Shown: positions 63,941 to 64,000 of the stretch, piece by piece | Layout of the letters: the number at the start of each line of letters is the position of its first letter | Numbering within the stretch: the stretch's first letter is position 1 | Source of the DNA: an uncultured Dysgonomonas sp. | Lineage (GTDB): Bacteria; Bacteroidota; Bacteroidia; Bacteroidales; Dysgonomonadaceae | DNA: 64,000 nt | Direction of reading: 5' to 3' | NCBI GenBank assembly: GCA_900556485.1 | Contig: USOX01000011.1 | Coordinates: 36,224 to 100,223 of the forward strand | Notes under the pieces: generated by a model | Databases searched by the model: none | Seen by the model: only the letters and a program-made list of their open reading frames with translations | Told to the model about the DNA's origin: nothing | Translations under genes and position numbers: made by a program

Positions 63941-64000
63941 AAAGTAGTCCACTAAAATAATTGAAAAGTATACCACCAGTTGAGTAAGATATAAGAGTCT
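63926..64000 (+). mobile_element. Probable insertion sequence left end (IS21-like), cut by window
   Basis: From about 63926 the sequence TGTAAATAATAATTGAAAAG starts and contains a direct repeat, AATTGAAAAGTA-CCAC-like, at 63934-63952 and 63959-63977 (TAATTGAAAAGTAGTCCAC and TAATTGAAAAGTATACCAC). Repeated subterminal motifs and a TG end are features of IS21-family elements. No transposase is visible before the window ends. Confidence 0.5.

Overview
The window looks like chromosomal DNA from a Bacteroidota bacterium, most likely order Bacteroidales and possibly Dysgonomonas-like; the genus is an inference. Support comes from AT-rich intergenic DNA, Bacteroidota promoters (-33 TTTG and -7 TAnnTTTG, clear upstream of rpmB, the trp operon and the rtcB operon), a UpxY-type NusG paralogue, a DUF4295 protein after rpmB-rpmG, and typical Bacteroidota protein families.

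Positions 1-20028 (minus strand) hold a large surface-polysaccharide locus in two blocks. The upstream block (20028 to 15587) encodes a Wzx flippase, a hexapeptide acyltransferase, a polysaccharide pyruvyl transferase and a glycosyltransferase. After a gap of about 600 bases, the second block starts with upxY and continues with a PglF-like dehydratase, three glycosyltransferases, an EpsG-type polymerase, and PglC-, PglD- and PglE-like enzymes, then Wza and Wzc. Together these predict a Wzx/Wzy-type glycan primed with an N-acetylated bacillosamine-type sugar. Past Wzc, reading in the same direction, lies a small RiPP-like cassette cut by the window edge: a 58-residue peptide with a YxxPxI leader, a lipoprotein, a PqqD-like protein and a nucleotidyltransferase-fold protein.

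Positions 20294-30190 hold tRNA-Lys(CTT), queC-queF behind a candidate preQ1-I riboswitch, a sulfatase, a MATE exporter, a YihY-family protein, an AraC regulator, a PanE-like reductase, a TonB-like periplasmic protein and gapA. Positions 30190-34001 are a putative RNA-repair operon: a basic unknown protein, RtcB ligase, a second unknown protein and a metallophosphoesterase. Its leader contains a candidate three-stem RNA closed by a perfect 7-bp stem. Housekeeping genes follow: lpdA, an epimerase, rpmB-rpmG-DUF4295, ftsY, rimO, an HU gene and an HU-TM-LysM fusion.

Positions 42315-47385 (minus) form a second small glycan locus: an MptE-like protein, a CMP-sugar synthetase, a GT2, a GT11 fucosyltransferase and a phosphoethanolamine transferase-like enzyme. 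The rest is mainly tryptophan biosynthesis. trpF-trpA lie on the minus strand behind a DPP-IV peptidase. trpB-E-G-B2-D and C lie on the plus strand behind a textbook attenuator (leader peptide with WWW). The plus-strand operon is interrupted by a four-helix-bundle gene in a palindrome-flanked cassette, an SH3 protein and two tandem MFS transporters. lipA follows, and the right edge is a mobile-element junction: a truncated yjbQ, a serine-recombinase fragment and the start of a probable insertion sequence.

Two repeat families stand out. One is a bipartite dispersed element of about 80-120 bp in five intergenic copies, with a TTTATCTATA box, a variable middle and a tandem TGTCACTTT box. The other is an AGCTAATGGCTA-type palindrome found solo and flanking the four-helix-bundle gene. 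No CRISPR array, rRNA operon or replication origin was seen.
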